From: UBA288 sp050178135
Lineage (GTDB): Archaea > Halobacteriota > Methanomicrobia > Methanomicrobiales > Methanospirillaceae
Direction of reading: 5' to 3'
DNA: 27,338 nucleotides
Assembly: GCA_050178135.1 (NCBI GenBank)
Contig: JBFXGJ010000028.1
Span: 1 to 27,338 of the forward strand
Position 1 is the first letter of the stretch, and every line of letters starts with the position of its first letter. The position numbers and the translations under genes were made by a program. The notes under the pieces are model-generated. The model ran no database searches, was not told the origin of the DNA, and worked only from the letters and a program-made list of their open reading frames with translations. Of the stretch, positions 1 through 10,108 are shown piece by piece.

Positions 1-115
1 GGGATATCGATGAGACGGTAAGGTTGTCAGTATCCCATCAAGACACAATCCACCGCACGATCCGGAAAGGACGGTCTAGTCCGGTCCCTTTCCCGGCAGA
101 GATCGCGAGGCGGGT

Positions 116-391
116 CTACCTTCGTTCGTAGACGTTCTTTCGATGCCCGATGCCACGGACGATGATCAGGCGCTCGTCGTCGTCGAGCTCCATCACGACG
201 CGATACGATCCGATCTTCGCCGAGTAGTTCGGGGGGAAGTAGCCCTCGAGCTGTTTCAGAAAGAGATGGGGGTTCTCCTGCTGCCGCAGGACAGCAAGCT
301 CGTCCCTGATCCGGCCCGCCATGACGCGGTCGTGCGTTGCTAGCTTCCGGAAAGCTCTATCGGCCGCTGTCGTCAGGACGACCCGCCACAC
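116..391 (-). CDS. RelE/ParE-family toxin of a type II toxin-antitoxin pair
   Basis: The 91-residue product has the size and layout of RelE/ParE-fold toxins: an N-terminal strand (WRVVLTTAADRAFRKL), a helical hairpin rich in Arg and Lys, then the strands SYRVVMELDDDERLIIVRGIGHRKNVYERR. The SYRVV segment and the GHRKNVY end are the usual C-terminal core of RelE-type mRNA interferases; catalysis there relies on basic and aromatic residues, and R, H, K and Y are all present. The GTG start at 391 lies one base after the antitoxin stop codon, so the two genes are surely co-transcribed and translationally coupled. The family role is cutting mRNA on the ribosome (RelE) or poisoning gyrase (ParE); RelE is favoured by the C-terminal residues but not proven. 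It lies at the edge of a defence island, a common place for such pairs. Confidence 0.85.
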   Translation of the reverse strand: MWRVVLTTAADRAFRKLATHDRVMAGRIRDELAVLRQQENPHLFLKQLEGYFPPNYSAKIGSYRVVMELDDDERLIIVRGIGHRKNVYERR

Positions 392-392
392 G

Positions 393-623
393 TTACAGCC
401 TCAGCTCGTCACAGACCTCGTCGAAGTCGACCAGACGGCCAACTGCGATGTCGGCATCCGACTGCCGGAGCTGCTCCGCGAGGTCCGCATCAATCGGCTC
501 GCGATCGATCGCCATCTCGACGAGGCGGCAGACCACGTCGTCGTAGGTCTCCCGCGGATGGATCTTGAGCGATTGCAGGCGGACCTTGGTCTCCTCGTTC
601 AGCTTCACCGTTCCGCTTGCCAT
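393..623 (-). CDS. Antitoxin of the RelE/ParE-like pair (ribbon-helix-helix type)
   Basis: The 76-residue protein begins with a strand-helix pattern, GTVKLNEETKVRLQSLK, followed by HPRETYDDVVCRLVEMA. This matches small archaeal antitoxins in which an N-terminal ribbon-helix-helix binds the operator DNA. The acidic C-terminal half (many D and E, for example DADIAVGRLVDFDEVCDEL) is what is expected of the segment that wraps and neutralises the toxin. The start codon is ATG at 623, and the stop is one base ahead of the toxin GTG. A perfect 8-bp inverted repeat abuts the start codon, which fits self-repression by the antitoxin. The family assignment rests on pattern recognition, not a search; the exact Pfam family (a DUF7557/VapB-like group) is tentative. 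Confidence 0.75.
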   Translation of the reverse strand: MASGTVKLNEETKVRLQSLKIHPRETYDDVVCRLVEMAIDREPIDADLAEQLRQSDADIAVGRLVDFDEVCDELRL

Positions 624-643
624 CGTGATACTCGGGTATCACG
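624..643. promoter_or_regulatory. Inverted-repeat operator of the toxin-antitoxin operon
   Basis: CGTGATAC and GTATCACG form a perfect 8-bp inverted repeat around a 4-base centre (TCGG), touching the antitoxin ATG. A TATA-like stretch on the minus strand lies at about 652-659, roughly 30 bases before the start codon, so the transcript would begin inside or next to the repeat. A bound ribbon-helix-helix dimer pair here would block initiation. Function is inferred from position and symmetry. Confidence 0.55.
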
Positions 644-1100
644 CGCGACACCATAATACTTCGTCTTCCGGGCCGTCGCCGTCCGGATCGGATGGGGCAA
701 TCCGCGCCGATAGGCATGGAACTGCAGAATATCATTGTCGATCTCCCTCGACGCGCCGATATATGTCGACGATCTGGCCCGATCCCGTGCACGGGGCTAC
801 GCGATGGCCGGCAACCGGTGCGCGATCGTGACGGACCGTCCGGCGAACCTGGTCGAGGTGCATCCGCCGTCACGAGGCTCGTTCGACTTCACCGGCTTCG
901 CTGTGGAGCAGACTCTGCCGGCTCCGGTCCGGGCGATGGTGTCCATCACAGTTAGGGTGAAGGAGCAATGGACATGATAATTGGCGGTCTGAGAGACCGA
1001 CCGAATCACGACAGCACGCCGTATTTCCGGGTCAACGGTCGACATTTCTTTTATCCTGATTGAAACACGATGGATTCATACAGCTCACCTGGCAACCGCG
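644..1100. other. Intergenic stretch without a convincing gene
   Basis: Between the toxin-antitoxin operator and the large helicase gene there is no recognisable coding region. An open frame at 735-977 (plus) has a fairly protein-like second half (AMAGNRCAIVTDRP, FDFTGFAVEQTLP) but no good ribosome site and no family resemblance; it may be a gene remnant. A 31-codon frame at 968-1063 sits behind a good GGAG and is listed separately. A T-rich element at about 1048-1056 (TTCTTTTAT) could be the TATA box of the downstream gene. Confidence 0.4.
968..1063 (+). CDS. Possible 31-residue small protein
   Basis: A GGTGAAGGAGC sequence lies just before the ATG at 968, giving a good Shine-Dalgarno site with short spacing. 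The frame encodes 31 residues beginning MDMIIGGLRDRPNHD and ending RHFFYPD before TGA. No family is recognised and no hydrophobic segment is evident. It may be a short leader frame ahead of the large helicase gene (start 38 bases downstream) or a chance frame. Confidence is low because a frame of this length can arise at random. Confidence 0.2.
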   Translation: MDMIIGGLRDRPNHDSTPYFRVNGRHFFYPD

Positions 1101-4100
1101 GTGGTATTCATCGAACCATTCAATCTCAGTCCATCCCTGATAGGCTATTACTTCTTCTTCGAGTGTCCCCGCTACCTTCGTTACAGCGCCACCCCTGATG
1201 CCAGTGCCCGCGAGCAGAAACTACCGGTACCGGTCAAGAACCGCGGCATCTCGGCCGAAGCCCTGCTCGACGCTGGCCTTCGCTGGGAGGAGGCCGTGGT
1301 GCGCAGGCTGGGAGACCGGGTCTCTGTCGCCGACGGGGAGGGAGTCATCACAAAACGGCAGTTCTCGGCCGAAGAGACGGTTGAAAGACTGCGCTCACTC
1401 GAGACCGGCTCGTATCTCTACCAGACAACCCTCATCCCTCCCCCGGACTTCCTGCGCGGCTTCGGCATTCCCGATGACCTCTGCACCATTCACTTCGTTC
1501 GCCCCGACCTGATCGAATGCGCCGCCTCCGATGACGGGGCAGGGAGACTGCGGGTGATCGATGTGAAAGGGAGCCAGCACGTCAAGGGTTCACACCGGAT
1601 CCAGGTCACCCTCTATGCCATGATGCTCGACGCCCGGTGCCGAGCAGAGAGACTTGGTCTCTCGGTCGATATGGACGAGGGAGCCGTCTGGCTCATCGAT
1701 GCCGATGACCCTGAGCCCTTCGCGCTCCGGCCAAGCACCCGGATTGTGACCGACTTCCTGCGATCAGATCTGAGACCGATCCTTGAAGCCCCTCTGGACG
1801 AGGTCGGCTGGCACTTCTACTACCGCTGCGAATGGTGCGTCTACTATCCGGCCTGCAAGCGGGAAGCCAGGAGCGTGATTCACCCATCCGTCTCGCAGAT
1901 CCCCTATCTCACGCCCGGCGGTCGGCGGTTCCTCCGCGAGGCGTCCTGGCCGGGAGGCACCCCGATCAACACGCTCTACGAGTTCCACGACTTTATCCAT
2001 CGGGACGACGCGGCGACAATTCTTGCGCAGTCCGGATCGCTTCGAAACCAGCGCAATCGACTCGCAGCGGCAGCGGATGCCCTTTTCGAACTCAAGCCGA
2101 TCCCAATCGGCGGCTCGTCACTCTCACTCCCGGTCAGTGAGGGCGTGCGCCTCGCGATCACACTCCAGCGCGATCCGACGACGGGGAAGGTGTACGCAGC
2201 CGGATTCCGTCGGTTCGGAGGACAGCGTGCCTACCCAACCTCTCACGGGACGCAGGTCTTCGTCGCGCCCGAACCAGAGGAATGCGACGCCGTCGGCACC
2301 GCGTTTCTCCAGGCGCTCCATGCCGAGCTGGCCAGCCTCGACACCTTCAACCGCAACCGGAGTGGCGGCGAATACCCGCTCTCGCTCCAGACCTATGTCT
2401 TCGATACGCACGAAGAACAGCTCTTCACCGAGCTCGTATTCGAGGCCCTCGGCGACCCTGAGCTCGCCCCCATCGCCCTGGATCTCCTCTTCTACTACCA
2501 GGACACGTCGCTTTCGGCGGCGGACAGCCACCCCCATGACGAGGTGCCGTTCCCCATCGTGAGCCTGACATCGGTCATCCAGCAGCTGCTCGCCCTCCCC
2601 CTCGAGGTGTCATACCGGCTCGCCGACGTGGCCAAGAAGCTTCCCTCCAGGAAGTTCGACTACCAGCTCCCCATCCGGGACCAATTCTGGTACGATTACT
2701 CGAACATGCTCAGGAGCGATGCGATCCTGAACGCATGGAACGCAGAGAACCCGCAGAGACGGACGTCTCGTGTCGACGAGATCCGGGAGGAGATCGAACG
2801 CCGACTCATGGCGACCACGATGATCGTCGACGGCCTGCGCGAGCGCGTGCCGGTGGGCTCACTCTTTGCCAGGGCACGGCCGTTCGCGTTTCCCGACACC
2901 TGGCCCTTTCGTCATCCTGAGATCTCGCGACTGGCGTTCATCGTGCGCTATGAATCCCTCGTCGGCGCGCTCGAAACGCGCCGGCTCCGTGCCAGGCCCC
3001 TCCCCGATCGCCTGGAGGAGGGGATCAGCATCCCCCTGGTGCGCGAGGACGACGACCGCTGGCGACTTGAGTATCCACTCGATCGACATCTCTTCGAGAA
3101 ACACTGCGGTGGAGAACGGTGCCTCCTGACCGATGCAGGCGACGACCGGCGCGCGCTCACCCATGACGATTACGCACTCCGGGAGCGGTCGTTCACCATG
3201 GACCCGGCGATCGCCTACGTCTGGGTCACGGCAGACGGCCAGAGCGATCTCGTCACCCATGCGCATCTCCGATTTGGCTCGCACTCGATCGACGAGAGGT
3301 ATCCTGCTGGTTCTGCCGTGGTGGTTCACCCGCTCTTCAAGGATTTCACAAGCCGCCCCATTATCGACGAGCTCCAGCGGATCGACGCGCAGAACAACCC
3401 TGACCTTCTCCAGTTATTGCGCCACCCGATCGGATGTGCGGTCCCCGTGCACGAGGAGCAGAGGGTCAAGGACCGGGCCCTCCAGGAGGTCGATCGGTTC
3501 GAGCTGAGCCGAAGCCAGAGAGGGGCCTTTCACCACCTGCTGGAGAACCGCCTCACCCTCCTCTGGGGCCCCCCGGGGACGGGCAAGACCTACTGCCTCA
3601 AGGCGATGATTGCGGCCCTGGCGCGGGGCCGGAGCGGGTGCCATTCTCGCATGCGCATCCTCATCACGGCGTTCACCCACGATACCGTGAACCAGTTGCT
3701 GAGTAAGGTGCAGGAGGCGCTCGAAGCATGGGGTGCTGTCCACGCCGAGGACGTAGAGATCTACAAACTGGAGAAGTATGCGTCCAGCGGTGCCCCGCCG
3801 CCAGCAGACTTCACCATCCCCATTCTCTCGGTGAAGAACCTCGACCGAGGGCATGGATTGCGGAATCTCCCGGTGCTCATCGTTGGGGGGACGATGCACG
3901 CCTTCAGGAAGATCCAGAACGACGAGCGCCAGTACGACCTGCTCGTTGTGGACGAGGCCTCGCAGGTGAAATGGGGCGAACTTTCGCTGGCGCTCCATCA
4001 CCTCGTGCCGGGCGGCCGCATATTGCTTGCCGGCGACGATCTCCAGTTGCCGCCGATCATTCAAGGTCACTACCCGGAGCCGGAGGACGATCTGCCCGGA

Positions 4101-4967
4101 CTGTTTGATTCGGTCTTCGCCTACCTGCGCGAGCGGGACAAAAAGGAGTCCCCTCGTTACACGAAGCAGCTGCTCGAGAACCGGCGGATGAACTACACCC
4201 TCTCCCGGTTCCCGGCGGTGACGCTCTATAGCACGGAGTACACGTCGGTGGACGAGAGCATTGGACACCAGGCTCTCGAGCTCGAACGCTCACCTCCCGG
4301 GACTGGAAATGCGCACTGGGGCATCATCGAGTGGCTCCTCGACCCGGCCTTTCCGCTCGTGCTCGTGGTGGTGGAGAACGTGCAGGCCACGGTTGAGAAC
4401 GTGGTCGAGGCCGAGCTGGTGGCCGCCGTGGCATGGTGGCTCTGCCTCCGGCTTGGCGGGGATGACAGCCGTGCGTTCCTTGCGAACAGGGTCTGCGTCG
4501 TCTCGCCGCACCACGTCCAGATCCGTGCTATCCAATCCCAGGTACGCTCGCTGACCGAGGATTGGGACGCGATGCTGATCGACACGGTGGAGAAGATGCA
4601 GGGGAAAGAGAGAGATACCGTGCTGGTGTCGTACGGCGTCTCGGACGCGGAGACGGCGCTCTCGGAGGCCGAGTTCATCTACGGGCTCAACCGGCTGAAC
4701 GTGGCCGTGACCAGGGCGCGGAAGAAGTGCGTGGTCTTCCTCCCCCGGCCTTTGCTTCGGCCGACGTATCAACTGCTCGAAAGTGCACCAGCGCTCGAGG
4801 GGCTCTCGCACATGCTCGCCCTGCAGGAGTTCTGTCGGGAGAACGGCGAGGAGGCATCGTTTGCATGGAACAGCGAGGTTCTCGAGGCCCCGGTCATGCT
4901 CACGGCCTTCCGGGCACGGTGGGTGCCACCTCACGGAGGACAATCGGAGAGCACCGAACTCCTTTGA
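1101..4967 (+). CDS. RecB/Cas4-like 4Fe-4S nuclease fused to SF1 (Dna2/Upf1-like) helicase
   Basis: A 1288-residue fusion protein. The N-terminal part is a RecB-family PD-(D/E)XK nuclease of the TM0106 type: Cys22 (in FFECPRYLRY) and Cys243, Cys246, Cys252 (CEWCVYYPAC) have the 1+3 spacing of the 4Fe-4S cluster found in Cas4, AddB and Dna2, and the D154-V-K156 motif lies in the nuclease core. The C-terminal part is an SF1 helicase: Walker A GPPGTGKT at 823-830, Walker B VVDEASQVKWGE around D951, LAGDDLQLPPI (motif III), EKMQGKERDTVLVSYG (motif V) and LNVAVTRARKKC (motif VI). All catalytic motifs are intact. About 550 residues between the two are not recognised. The GTG start at 1101 lacks a clear ribosome site but precedes the first cluster cysteine, so it cannot be far wrong. 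The expected role is processing or degrading DNA ends, either in repair or in defence; the neighbouring restriction genes favour defence. Confidence 0.88.
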   Translation: MVFIEPFNLSPSLIGYYFFFECPRYLRYSATPDASAREQKLPVPVKNRGISAEALLDAGLRWEEAVVRRLGDRVSVADGEGVITKRQFSAEETVERLRSLETGSYLYQTTLIPPPDFLRGFGIPDDLCTIHFVRPDLIECAASDDGAGRLRVIDVKGSQHVKGSHRIQVTLYAMMLDARCRAERLGLSVDMDEGAVWLIDADDPEPFALRPSTRIVTDFLRSDLRPILEAPLDEVGWHFYYRCEWCVYYPACKREARSVIHPSVSQIPYLTPGGRRFLREASWPGGTPINTLYEFHDFIHRDDAATILAQSGSLRNQRNRLAAAADALFELKPIPIGGSSLSLPVSEGVRLAITLQRDPTTGKVYAAGFRRFGGQRAYPTSHGTQVFVAPEPEECDAVGTAFLQALHAELASLDTFNRNRSGGEYPLSLQTYVFDTHEEQLFTELVFEALGDPELAPIALDLLFYYQDTSLSAADSHPHDEVPFPIVSLTSVIQQLLALPLEVSYRLADVAKKLPSRKFDYQLPIRDQFWYDYSNMLRSDAILNAWNAENPQRRTSRVDEIREEIERRLMATTMIVDGLRERVPVGSLFARARPFAFPDTWPFRHPEISRLAFIVRYESLVGALETRRLRARPLPDRLEEGISIPLVREDDDRWRLEYPLDRHLFEKHCGGERCLLTDAGDDRRALTHDDYALRERSFTMDPAIAYVWVTADGQSDLVTHAHLRFGSHSIDERYPAGSAVVVHPLFKDFTSRPIIDELQRIDAQNNPDLLQLLRHPIGCAVPVHEEQRVKDRALQEVDRFELSRSQRGAFHHLLENRLTLLWGPPGTGKTYCLKAMIAALARGRSGCHSRMRILITAFTHDTVNQLLSKVQEALEAWGAVHAEDVEIYKLEKYASSGAPPPADFTIPILSVKNLDRGHGLRNLPVLIVGGTMHAFRKIQNDERQYDLLVVDEASQVKWGELSLALHHLVPGGRILLAGDDLQLPPIIQGHYPEPEDDLPGLFDSVFAYLRERDKKESPRYTKQLLENRRMNYTLSRFPAVTLYSTEYTSVDESIGHQALELERSPPGTGNAHWGIIEWLLDPAFPLVLVVVENVQATVENVVEAELVAAVAWWLCLRLGGDDSRAFLANRVCVVSPHHVQIRAIQSQVRSLTEDWDAMLIDTVEKMQGKERDTVLVSYGVSDAETALSEAEFIYGLNRLNVAVTRARKKCVVFLPRPLLRPTYQLLESAPALEGLSHMLALQEFCRENGEEASFAWNSEVLEAPVMLTAFRARWVPPHGGQSESTELL

Positions 4968-5066
4968 GGTTGATCGCAGTTCTCCTCGTGGGCTCATCGC
5001 CAGGACTAATTATTCTCAAACTCATACCCTGAGAGAGGAGTCCTCCGGGCCGTTGTGGAGACGATA

Positions 5067-5981
5067 ATGAGAGATATCCGTGCAAAACCCTTCTTGAAGT
5101 GGGCCGGCGGGAAGAACCAGCTGCTCGAGGAGTTCGAGAAGCGACTCCCTCGGGAACTGAGGGAGGGGAAACTGTCGACGTTCGTCGAGCCATTCGTGGG
5201 AGGCGGAGCCGTTTTTTTCGAGCTCAATAATGTCTTCGATTTTCAAGAGTGCCATATTTTCGATATCAATGAGGAGTTGTTCTTCGCCTACACGGTGGTG
5301 CGAGACGATGTCGATTCACTCATCAACCATCTTGGCGAACTCGAATCACGGTTTCTGTCACGAGATGAGACGTCCCGGAAGGAGTTCTTCTATCACATCC
5401 GGGACGAGTTCAATCAGACGAAAGCCGAGGTCAATCCCAACCGGTTCGAGTCATCCTGGACGAACCGGGTCGCACAGCTCGTCTTCCTGAACAGGACCTG
5501 TTTTAACGGCCTGTTCCGCGTGAATTCACGGGGAGAGTTCAACGTCCCGTTTGGGCGGTACATAAATCCAACGATCCTGAACGCGGATCTGTTGATCGTG
5601 GATTCAGAGGTCCTCCAGAACACCAAGATCCATTGGGGCGATTTCGAGTCAGCAGCACCGCACATCTCTGAGACCTCGTTCGTCTATTTCGATCCCCCCT
5701 ACCGGCCTCTCAACCAGACCTCGTCGTTTACCAGTTATTCGAAGAATGGGTTCAATGACGACGAACAGCGACGCCTCGCCCGTTTCTTTGCAGCATGCGA
5801 TCGAGCAGGAGCGAGGCTGATGCTCAGCAACTCGGATCCGAAAAATATCGATCCTGATGACGAATTTTTTGACACGCTCTACGCGGACTACCGGATTGAG
5901 CGAGTCCCGGCGAAACGGATGATCAACTCCGATCGGACGAAACGGGGCGAGATTAACGAGATCATCGTCACGAATTATTGA
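5067..5981 (+). CDS. DNA adenine methyltransferase, Dam/DpnII class (type II R-M modification enzyme)
   Basis: A 304-residue N6-adenine methylase of the D12/Dam family. FLKWAGGKNQLL at the N-terminus is the S-adenosylmethionine-binding motif, FVEPFVGGGAVFF is the next conserved block, and DPPY at 209-212 is the catalytic motif of alpha-class enzymes. LNRTCFNGLFRVN and GEFNVPFGRY are also typical of the family. The ATG at 5067 is preferred over the GTG at 5055 because a GGAG at 5057-5060 is well spaced from it and because family members begin just before FLKWAGGK. The next gene starts directly after its stop, so the two form one unit. Dam-class relatives methylate GATC (DpnII, MboI) or GATATC (EcoRV); the specificity here cannot be read from sequence. 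Confidence 0.93.
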   Translation: MRDIRAKPFLKWAGGKNQLLEEFEKRLPRELREGKLSTFVEPFVGGGAVFFELNNVFDFQECHIFDINEELFFAYTVVRDDVDSLINHLGELESRFLSRDETSRKEFFYHIRDEFNQTKAEVNPNRFESSWTNRVAQLVFLNRTCFNGLFRVNSRGEFNVPFGRYINPTILNADLLIVDSEVLQNTKIHWGDFESAAPHISETSFVYFDPPYRPLNQTSSFTSYSKNGFNDDEQRRLARFFAACDRAGARLMLSNSDPKNIDPDDEFFDTLYADYRIERVPAKRMINSDRTKRGEINEIIVTNY

Positions 5982-7292
5982 GTGCCGATGACCTCACTGA
6001 ACGATACCGCCTGGGACCGGGTATTCCTGGAACTCGGCCTCCTCGATGAGATAGAGCGGGTGGGATGTGCCAGGATCAGTGCAACGACGCTGAAGGAGGT
6101 TGGCCAGCGAGAACCCCGGCTCATGGCAAAGCAGGACACGCTGGAGTCACGCCCTGCCCTCTTCCGGAGACATCACCTGGCGATCCTCCCTGTGAAGAAT
6201 GGAGAGTATGTCATCTTCAGGGATTCCCGCCCCCAGAGTTACTATTCCTTCGATGCGAGCGTGGATGAGGTCAAAGCGGAACGACACGATTCGAGCATCG
6301 AGGCGGACCGGATCCAGACCCTGAGCCTCGGATCGATCTCGACTGAATTTCAGGCGATCGATTTTGCTCATCTCGCATCGGTGCTGCGGACCTTTACATC
6401 GGAACCCACCCTCTCTCTTACAATCCGAGGGAGATACCGGTCAAACCGGTTTTCTGTCACTCTCCCGGGGATCGACGAACCGGTCGAGATCAACGGCGTC
6501 CAGATCGAGATCGATTCTGGGTTCGAGGGTGAGAACGGGGTATACCTGATCGGAGCCAAACTGGGAAAGAGGGCCGACTTTCACATCAGGCAGCTGTATT
6601 ATCCCTGGAAGGACTGGTCGACGCGCACCGATAAACCGGTTGTTCCGATCTTCTTCTCCTATTCAAACGGCCTCTTTTACCTGACCCGGTTCCGGTTTGG
6701 GGAGCAGTACGGCGACATCGAGATTGTCGAGCATCGGTGTTTCTCGGTCAATGAGGACCCGGTTCTGTCCGTGGATCTCGACGCATTGCTGGCATCGGTC
6801 CCACCCGAGGAGGCCGAACCGAGGCCTGTCCCATATCCGCAGGCCAACGACCTCGACAAGGTCATCGATCTCATCGTCTCGTCGAACGGGGACCCGATAA
6901 CGAAAGAGTCGATCAGCGACTATTTCGAGTTTGATGTGCGCCAGGGGGATTATTATGCCGATGCCGCGATCTACATGGGCTTCCTCAACCGCGATCGATC
7001 GAACCGGGGATCGTTCGTGCTGACCGATCTCGGGACGGAGCTGCAGGGCTGCAGGACACGGCGCTGTCGCAACCATCTCCTGGTCCGCCAGCTGTTGCGG
7101 AGACCAACCCTCCGACAGGCGATCACCCGGATGAGAGAGCGGGGGTTCGTGGCTGAATCTGTCGAGATTCAGGAGATCATGGACCTGATCGATGAATTTG
7201 ACGGGCGGTATAACACTACCACTCGTCGGAGACGGGCGTCCACGGTCAGGAGCTGGTTACAGTGGCTCTCCTCGAATGTCCACTTCTCGTAA
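5982..7292 (+). CDS. Putative type II restriction endonuclease partner of the Dam-class methylase
   Basis: A 436-residue protein read from GTG 5982 (an ATG follows two codons later at 5988), with no gap after the methylase stop. Position alone suggests the cognate endonuclease. Supporting this, the segment EIDSGFEGENGVYLIGAK looks like a PD-(D/E)XK core (acidic residue, strand, then x-A-K), followed by FHIRQLYYPWKDW, a signature seen in a group of type II enzymes. The C-terminal part (DKVIDLIVSSNGDPITKESISDYFEF and FVLTDLGTELQ) looks like a winged-helix domain that could contribute to DNA recognition. The usual second acidic residue before the AK is replaced by Gly, so activity is not certain. 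No cleavage site can be assigned. The last ~60 residues are basic (TTTRRRRAST), as expected for a DNA contact. Confidence 0.7.
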   Translation: MPMTSLNDTAWDRVFLELGLLDEIERVGCARISATTLKEVGQREPRLMAKQDTLESRPALFRRHHLAILPVKNGEYVIFRDSRPQSYYSFDASVDEVKAERHDSSIEADRIQTLSLGSISTEFQAIDFAHLASVLRTFTSEPTLSLTIRGRYRSNRFSVTLPGIDEPVEINGVQIEIDSGFEGENGVYLIGAKLGKRADFHIRQLYYPWKDWSTRTDKPVVPIFFSYSNGLFYLTRFRFGEQYGDIEIVEHRCFSVNEDPVLSVDLDALLASVPPEEAEPRPVPYPQANDLDKVIDLIVSSNGDPITKESISDYFEFDVRQGDYYADAAIYMGFLNRDRSNRGSFVLTDLGTELQGCRTRRCRNHLLVRQLLRRPTLRQAITRMRERGFVAESVEIQEIMDLIDEFDGRYNTTTRRRRASTVRSWLQWLSSNVHFS

Positions 7293-7345
7293 TACTCCAG
7301 GGTTCTGGACGACGATCGGGTCCTTCTTGGACGTTGTCATTCGTG

Positions 7346-7391
7346 CTCAGCGGACCGGTCTGTGGCAATGTCTTTCGTTGGTCGCGCTGAG
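7346..7391. promoter_or_regulatory. Hairpin just ahead of hsdM
   Basis: CTCAGCG-GACC at 7346-7356 pairs with GGTC-G-CGCTGAG at 7380-7391: eleven base pairs with one bulged G and a loop of 23 bases. It ends 11 bases before the hsdM ATG, inside the 110-base gap after the type II endonuclease gene. It could terminate the upstream unit, act as an operator, or control hsdM translation; there is no T-tract after it. Confidence 0.35.
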
Positions 7392-7402
7392 ATCGTATCA
7401 TC

Positions 7403-9039
<1,637 letters not shown>

Positions 9040-9047
9040 GGCGGGCG

Positions 9048-10100
9048 ATGAGCGACGAGCACGATGACCTGCCGGCGACGGTCGAGGGGCAGATGCCGGT
9101 GCTGCTCGACGACCTGCGAGCGCTGATCGAGGCGTCGCGGGTCCGGGTCGCGGTCGGGGTCAACGCAGAGATGGTGCTGCTCTACTGGCGGCTGGGCACC
9201 CGGATCCGGCAGGATGTGCTGCAGGAGGCCCGGGCGGCGTACGGCAGGCGGATCGTGGAGACGGTGGCGGACCAGCTGACGGCCGCGTACGGCCGGGGGT
9301 TCAGCCGGCCGAACCTGACACGCGCCGTGCGGTTTGCGGAGCAGTTCCCGGACGTGGAGATTGTTGCGACACTGTCGCACCAATTGAGCTGGTCGCATTT
9401 CGTGGAGCTGATCAAGCTCGGCGACCCGCTGCAGCGGGAGTTCTACACGGAGCTCTGCCGGCTGGAGCGGTGGTCGGTCCGGACCCTGCACGCGAAGGTC
9501 CGGGGGATGCTCTTCGAGCGGACGGCGCTATCAAGGAAGCCGGAGGAGCTGGCGCGGCGGGAGCTCGCGGCGCTGCGCGATGAGGACCGGGTGACGCCAG
9601 ACCTGGTCTTTCGCGACCCGTACTTCCTCGACTTTCTCGGCCTGTCGGATGCCTACAGCGAGCGGGATCTGGAGACGGCGATCATCGCGGAGCTCGAACG
9701 GTTCCTGCTGGAGCTGGGCGCGGGCTTCTCGTTCGTGGCCCGGCAGAAGCGGATCACGGTCGACGGGGAGGATTACTATATCGACCTGCTCTTCTACCAC
9801 CGAAAGCTTCGCCGGCTGGTTGCGATCGACCTGAAGATCGGGCGGTTCGAGGCCGGGTTCAAGGGGCAGATGGAGCTCTATCTGCGCTGGCTGGACCGGT
9901 ACGAGCGGGAGGCCGGCGAGGAGTCGCCGCTCGGCCTTATCCTCTGCGCGGGCAAGTCGGAGGAGCACGTCGAGCTGCTGCAGCTGGCGGCGAGCGGGAT
10001 CCGGGTGGCGGAGTACCTGACGGAACTGCCGCCACGTGAGGTTCTGGAGGCGCGACTGGCGGCGGCGGTACGGCTGGCGCGGGAACGGTTCGAGGTGTAA
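9048..10100 (+). CDS. DUF1016/YhcG-family PD-(D/E)XK nuclease inside the type I locus
   Basis: A 350-residue protein from ATG 9048. The N-terminal half (VGVNAEMVLLYWRLGTRI, YGRGFSRPNLTRAVRFAEQFP, LSHQLSWSHFVELI) is the helical DUF1016 N domain, probably DNA binding. The C-terminal half has the nuclease core: YYIDLLFYHRKLRRLVAIDLK, with D246 and D261-L-K263 as the PD-(D/E)XK residues, then FKGQMELYLRWLD and LGLILCAGKSEEHVE. This family often sits with type I or other restriction genes and is also found alone; its biochemical role is not well settled. It begins 8 bases after the hsdM stop with a ribosome site (GAGGTG, 9031-9036) made of the last two sense codons of hsdM, and its own end has the same GAG GTG arrangement before hsdS. 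It is therefore a built-in part of the operon. Confidence 0.9.
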   Translation: MSDEHDDLPATVEGQMPVLLDDLRALIEASRVRVAVGVNAEMVLLYWRLGTRIRQDVLQEARAAYGRRIVETVADQLTAAYGRGFSRPNLTRAVRFAEQFPDVEIVATLSHQLSWSHFVELIKLGDPLQREFYTELCRLERWSVRTLHAKVRGMLFERTALSRKPEELARRELAALRDEDRVTPDLVFRDPYFLDFLGLSDAYSERDLETAIIAELERFLLELGAGFSFVARQKRITVDGEDYYIDLLFYHRKLRRLVAIDLKIGRFEAGFKGQMELYLRWLDRYEREAGEESPLGLILCAGKSEEHVELLQLAASGIRVAEYLTELPPREVLEARLAAAVRLARERFEV

Positions 10101-10108
10101 TCCATAAG

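Noticed and set aside
735..977. 80-codon open frame upstream of the large helicase gene
   Set aside because: No convincing ribosome site, no family resemblance and Arg/Ala-rich stretches usual for GC-rich non-coding frames; mentioned only as a possible remnant.
1058..1066. GATTGAAAC, identical to the end of the CRISPR repeat
   Set aside because: Nine bases only, with no other repeat sequence around it; expected by chance in a window of this size.
5055..5066. GTG start four codons before the methylase ATG
   Set aside because: GTGGAG here is better read as the ribosome site of the ATG at 5067, and family members start close to FLKWAGGK.
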